Of a stretch of 64,000 bases of DNA, positions 60,999 through 64,000 are shown one piece after another (position 1 is the stretch's first letter; each line of letters opens with the position of its first letter). The stretch covers positions 40,711,501-40,775,500 of the forward strand of contig JAMPIT010000575.1 of assembly GCA_026261815.1 (NCBI GenBank), in the 5' to 3' direction. The notes under the pieces are model-generated. The model made no database searches, was not told the origin of the DNA, and saw nothing but the letters and a program-made list of their open reading frames with translations. The DNA is from Monarcha castaneiventris obscurior. Taxonomy: Eukaryota > Chordata > Aves > Passeriformes > Monarchidae. The translations under genes and the position numbers were made by a program.

Positions 60999-61969
60999 CT
61001 ATGACAGAACATTAACTGTTAAGAGAATTTTGGGAAATGTTAAATTATTGTGGTAAAGTCCTCACACCTGTACATAATTTCATCACATGAGTTGAAACCC
61101 CTCTTTCAGGCTGTGATGTCAGAAGGTGAGAACTAGGAGGTTTCCCTCCCTTTACTCTGCCTCTCACCAGCTCCTAACATGCCCAAGGGATCAGAGCAGA
61201 GCAGCCAAATCCCCGTGGGCTCCTCTGGTGCACAGGAGGGGGAATCCATGTCAGGAGAAATGCAGCACTGGTGCAGCTTTGTAGGAAAGTCAGGGCAGGG
61301 TGTGAGAGAAGCCAGCAAAAGAAGGGTGGCAGCATTATCTCTTTCCTTTCTTTCGTGGCACTTGCCTGGAACTAATGGGACCTCTACTACCACAAAATAC
61401 AGAGAGTTTGCTTCTCCTCTCACTTGCACTAATGGTTGAATGCAATAAGTTAAGCAGCTTGTTCCAGGGACCACAAGATTATCAAGTGCCATTTCTGACT
61501 TGCATTTCTTTACTACACATGCTGAAAGGGCATCCCTGACAAAATTCTGAGGATGCAATTTGCAGGCTTCATTACTGATTTACATCTTTGAGAAAATCTA
61601 AGGCATCACAAAATGGTGAACTGGGACTCAAGTTGAAGGACTGGGCTGCAGTAAGAGTGAATAGCAACTGTAAAAACAAATGACATTACTTTAGATAAAG
61701 AGCAGGGCCAGTTCACCAAGTAGTAGTGCAAGAAAAATAAATCATGAGGGATCTGGATGAGGAATAAGTGGGGCTGTCACTAAAAAGTCAGTTCCCTGAA
61801 ATTTTACATGGTCTAACAAAATTTTTACAGTCAAAAGATGGGACTATAGGTGCAGTGTCTCAAATCCTGTGGGATCGTGTTGTACTTCCAGTGAACTTGT
61901 TGTGTCCTAATATATCAAGCATCTACTGATAAGCAGACTGGGGCTTTTTGAAGCCTGTTAAGTACTCTG

Positions 61970-61999
61970 TGGGATATGCTGGGATATGTTGGGATATAA
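61970..61999 (+). repeat. Three-copy 10-bp tandem repeat
   Basis: Units TGGGATATGC, TGGGATATGT and TGGGATATAA follow each other directly. Short and of no evident function. Confidence 0.8.
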
Positions 62000-62088
62000 C
62001 TTGTTGGGGATGAAAATAGGCAGGATTCGATGCTTATGCAGATGTACACTGGGAATAATTTAAATACTTTTAGATATTGTTCAGCATT

Positions 62089-62190
62089 CCATAGAATCAC
62101 AGAACAGTTTGTGTTGGAAGGGACATTTAAAAACATGCATTCCAATGTCCCTGCCATTGGCAGGGACACCTTCTATTAGATCAGGCTTGT
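62089..62190 (-). mobile_element. Truncated CR1 3' end, minus strand
   Basis: CCATAGAATCACAGAACAGT, TTGTGTTGGAAGGGACATTT, AATGTCCCTGCCATTGGCAG, then GGACACCTTCTATTAGATC: the complemented CR1 tail, about 100 bp, ending where CR1 would continue CCAGGTTGCTC. Typical short 5'-truncated insertion in the TRPC6 intron, sense to the gene. Confidence 0.92.
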
Positions 62191-63406
62191 ATTTTGATAC
62201 AAAAATTGATTTAATCTATTGGAAAAATATATTAATTAGCAATTAATATAAAGTGTTCACTGAATTTGGGAATTTTTTTTTAGTTCTTTAGAAAGATTCA
62301 CAAATCTATTTGCACATACTTTTAAAAAAACCTTATCTATTTCTGACTATGTTTATTTGACTAAGCAAAAGTAATGATAAGAGATAAATAGCGTATAAAT
62401 GCAAAATGATTAGTGTTTCTCTCTTTCATAATAATCTACATGTGGATGAAAATTAACGATGTATAAAAAGGACAAATTCCTATTTTTTGTGCTTGAATAA
62501 AGCTACTTTAAATATTTTGAATATATATTAGAAAACAATCTTACCAAAATGTTTTAACTTAAACTCAGTATCTGATTTATAAAAAAAATAACGGCCAGCG
62601 AATTTACCCAATCACTATGTAATCACTATGTTGTTAAGTATTTTAGAACTACTAATACTCTCTTGGGCCTCACCTTTAACACTGTGTTAAAAGAGGAAAA
62701 CAATCTTCCTGCTATTTCAGCTCGTGGACTTCTCATGCACAATTTTTGGGAATAATACAGTAGAATAAGAGGAAGGCCACGCTTCCTCTGCAGCAGCAGA
62801 GGGAAGTTGCCTTGGGTAAAGCTGCTCTAGGCTGTGAACTTGGCCTCCAGCTGTGTGGCTGGTATCCCAGCACTTCTGGATCTGACTCTGCAGCTGTGAT
62901 GCCATTCATAATCCTGTTACTTACCAATTTATATACAATCTACAAAATAATTTCTTTTCCTTAGGTATTTTTTAGTATTTACTATGTATTTTATCATATA
63001 TTTCAAAAGCAATTTGTCATGCTGGTTACCAGTTTCAAATTTATTCTACATTGGTTCACCTTAAAAGTTAATCCATTGCTTAATTACAATTTGATTTTCA
63101 CTTGAAATAGCACGATTGGTAATACGTAGCGAGATGAGTTAAGACACTACAAACTTGCAAAACCAGGCTCAGTGTAACACTTTTATCTTAACCTTCACCC
63201 TTCAGCACATTTTCTAAGAGAATAATGTACTTTTAATTAGCTACAGAGTGCATCTTGAAAGTTGGCTGGTAAATCAGAAGTGTATCATTTCATTAAATCT
63301 TCTTACGCGTACCAGTAGCAGGACACAAGATCCATTGTAAATTGCTGAATAACCACTTGGTGGCAGAGATTGCCAAGATTTCACTATAACATCTAATAAC
63401 ATTTTA

Positions 63407-63442
63407 AAACTCTCTTTAAGCTGTCTTTAAACTCTCTTTAAA
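63407..63442 (+). repeat. Three-copy 11-13-bp tandem repeat
   Basis: ACTCTCTTTAAG, CTGTCTTTAA and ACTCTCTTTAA in succession. Low-copy tandem repeat in the intron. Confidence 0.75.
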
Positions 63443-64000
63443 CTTCCTGCCCACGTCTTTTTTCTTTTTCCAAAATTAGTCCTAGAGTACGCTCAGCCTG
63501 TCACATTGTTGACTGACCTAGAATTTGTATTTTTAAGTTAACATTTATTAAACATAAGTAGCTAGAGGGGAAATGATATAAATTAAATAAAACAATTATA
63601 CAAATCCCAACAAAAATAACTCCTCCTAGAGTATGGTGTGAAATATGAAATGCAGGATATGTGGATCATTGCTCTTTGAAAACACCTTCACCTTTAAACT
63701 TACCTCTCATATCCTCATTCTCCAGTATTACTTAAAATTCAAAGCAATCAGAATAGTAATGTAATTATTGTAGCTGTTTTGTTTAGCACTTTATTAATGT
63801 CTTAAATCAGAAGCTGCTGTCATCGTGCAGTTCCAAAAAACTGTACATTCTTGGATCAGAATGGAGGGTTCCCAGAAAATGACTCAGCTTGTGCTTCTAT
63901 AACCAGACATCACTCGTGAAAATTTCAGAAACATTGTTTTAAACTAGGAAAGTTAACGCTATCATATTTTTGTAGTCTGAGTGGGGGCTTAAACCTACTT

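Larger units (their letters stand above)
60900..64000 (-). other. TRPC6: TRPC6 intron, partial (at least 3.1 kb)
   Basis: Runs from the acceptor at 60900 to the window edge; its donor lies outside. No sequence encoding the preceding TRPC6 segment was found on the minus strand. It contains a TA microsatellite (60969-60998), a truncated CR1 (62089-62190) and two small tandem repeats (61970-61999 and 63407-63442). The GC-richer frame of 141 codons at 61133-61558 has no domain. Confidence 0.85.

Noticed and set aside
61133..61558. 141-codon minus-strand frame inside the TRPC6 intron
   Set aside because: In the same orientation as TRPC6 but unlike any TRPC6 segment; both strands are open, which indicates GC-rich composition and not coding selection.
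1..64000. CRISPR array, bacterial operon, phage or other prokaryotic-type system
   Set aside because: No regularly spaced direct repeats with unique spacers, no ribosome-binding-site-led gene series; the window is vertebrate nuclear DNA.

Overview
The window reads as the nuclear genome of a bird, most likely a passerine (songbird). It is AT-rich and has no operon-like gene packing. It is scattered with 5'-truncated CR1 retrotransposon copies ending in the avian tail built on ATTCTATGAT. It also carries a tRNA-Ile/CR1 composite SINE of the TguSINE1 type, known from zebra finch and relatives, and LTRs of avian endogenous retroviruses.

Only one gene can be supported: the 3' end of TRPC6, on the minus strand. 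Three consecutive coding exons are present at 60816-60899, 58159-58234 and 57208-57359. They have consensus splice sites, compatible phases and an in-frame stop. Together they encode the last 103 residues of the channel: the linker, the calmodulin/IP3-receptor-binding segment and the C-terminal coiled coil. All upstream exons (ankyrin repeats, transmembrane region, pore, TRP helix) lie beyond position 64000. The 3' UTR runs leftward from 57207, perhaps as far as about 54570, where the only canonical minus-strand AATAAA that I found lies.

Everything left of about 54.5 kb looks like the large intergenic desert downstream of TRPC6. In mammals the next gene in that direction is PGR. I found no credible coding exon there. 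The open frames are short, lack domains, or fall in CR1 sequence. The desert holds CR1 copies (about 4.45, 6.45, 41.7 and 46.7 kb), an LTR-like element with an internal GAA tract (36.9-37.5 kb), a degenerate tandem repeat with telomere-like TTAGG words (18.8-20.0 kb), GC-richer islands, MIR-like relics and several blocks that resemble conserved non-coding elements (clearest at 17.7-18.1 and 24.3-24.7 kb).

The TRPC6 introns hold the youngest-looking insertions. The 799-bp last intron carries the SINE and a pair of CR1 tails in opposite orientation. The preceding intron carries a near-complete solo LTR with a candidate target-site duplication. I see no bacterial-type system, CRISPR array or new multi-gene system; the points of interest are repeat biology and possible regulatory DNA.
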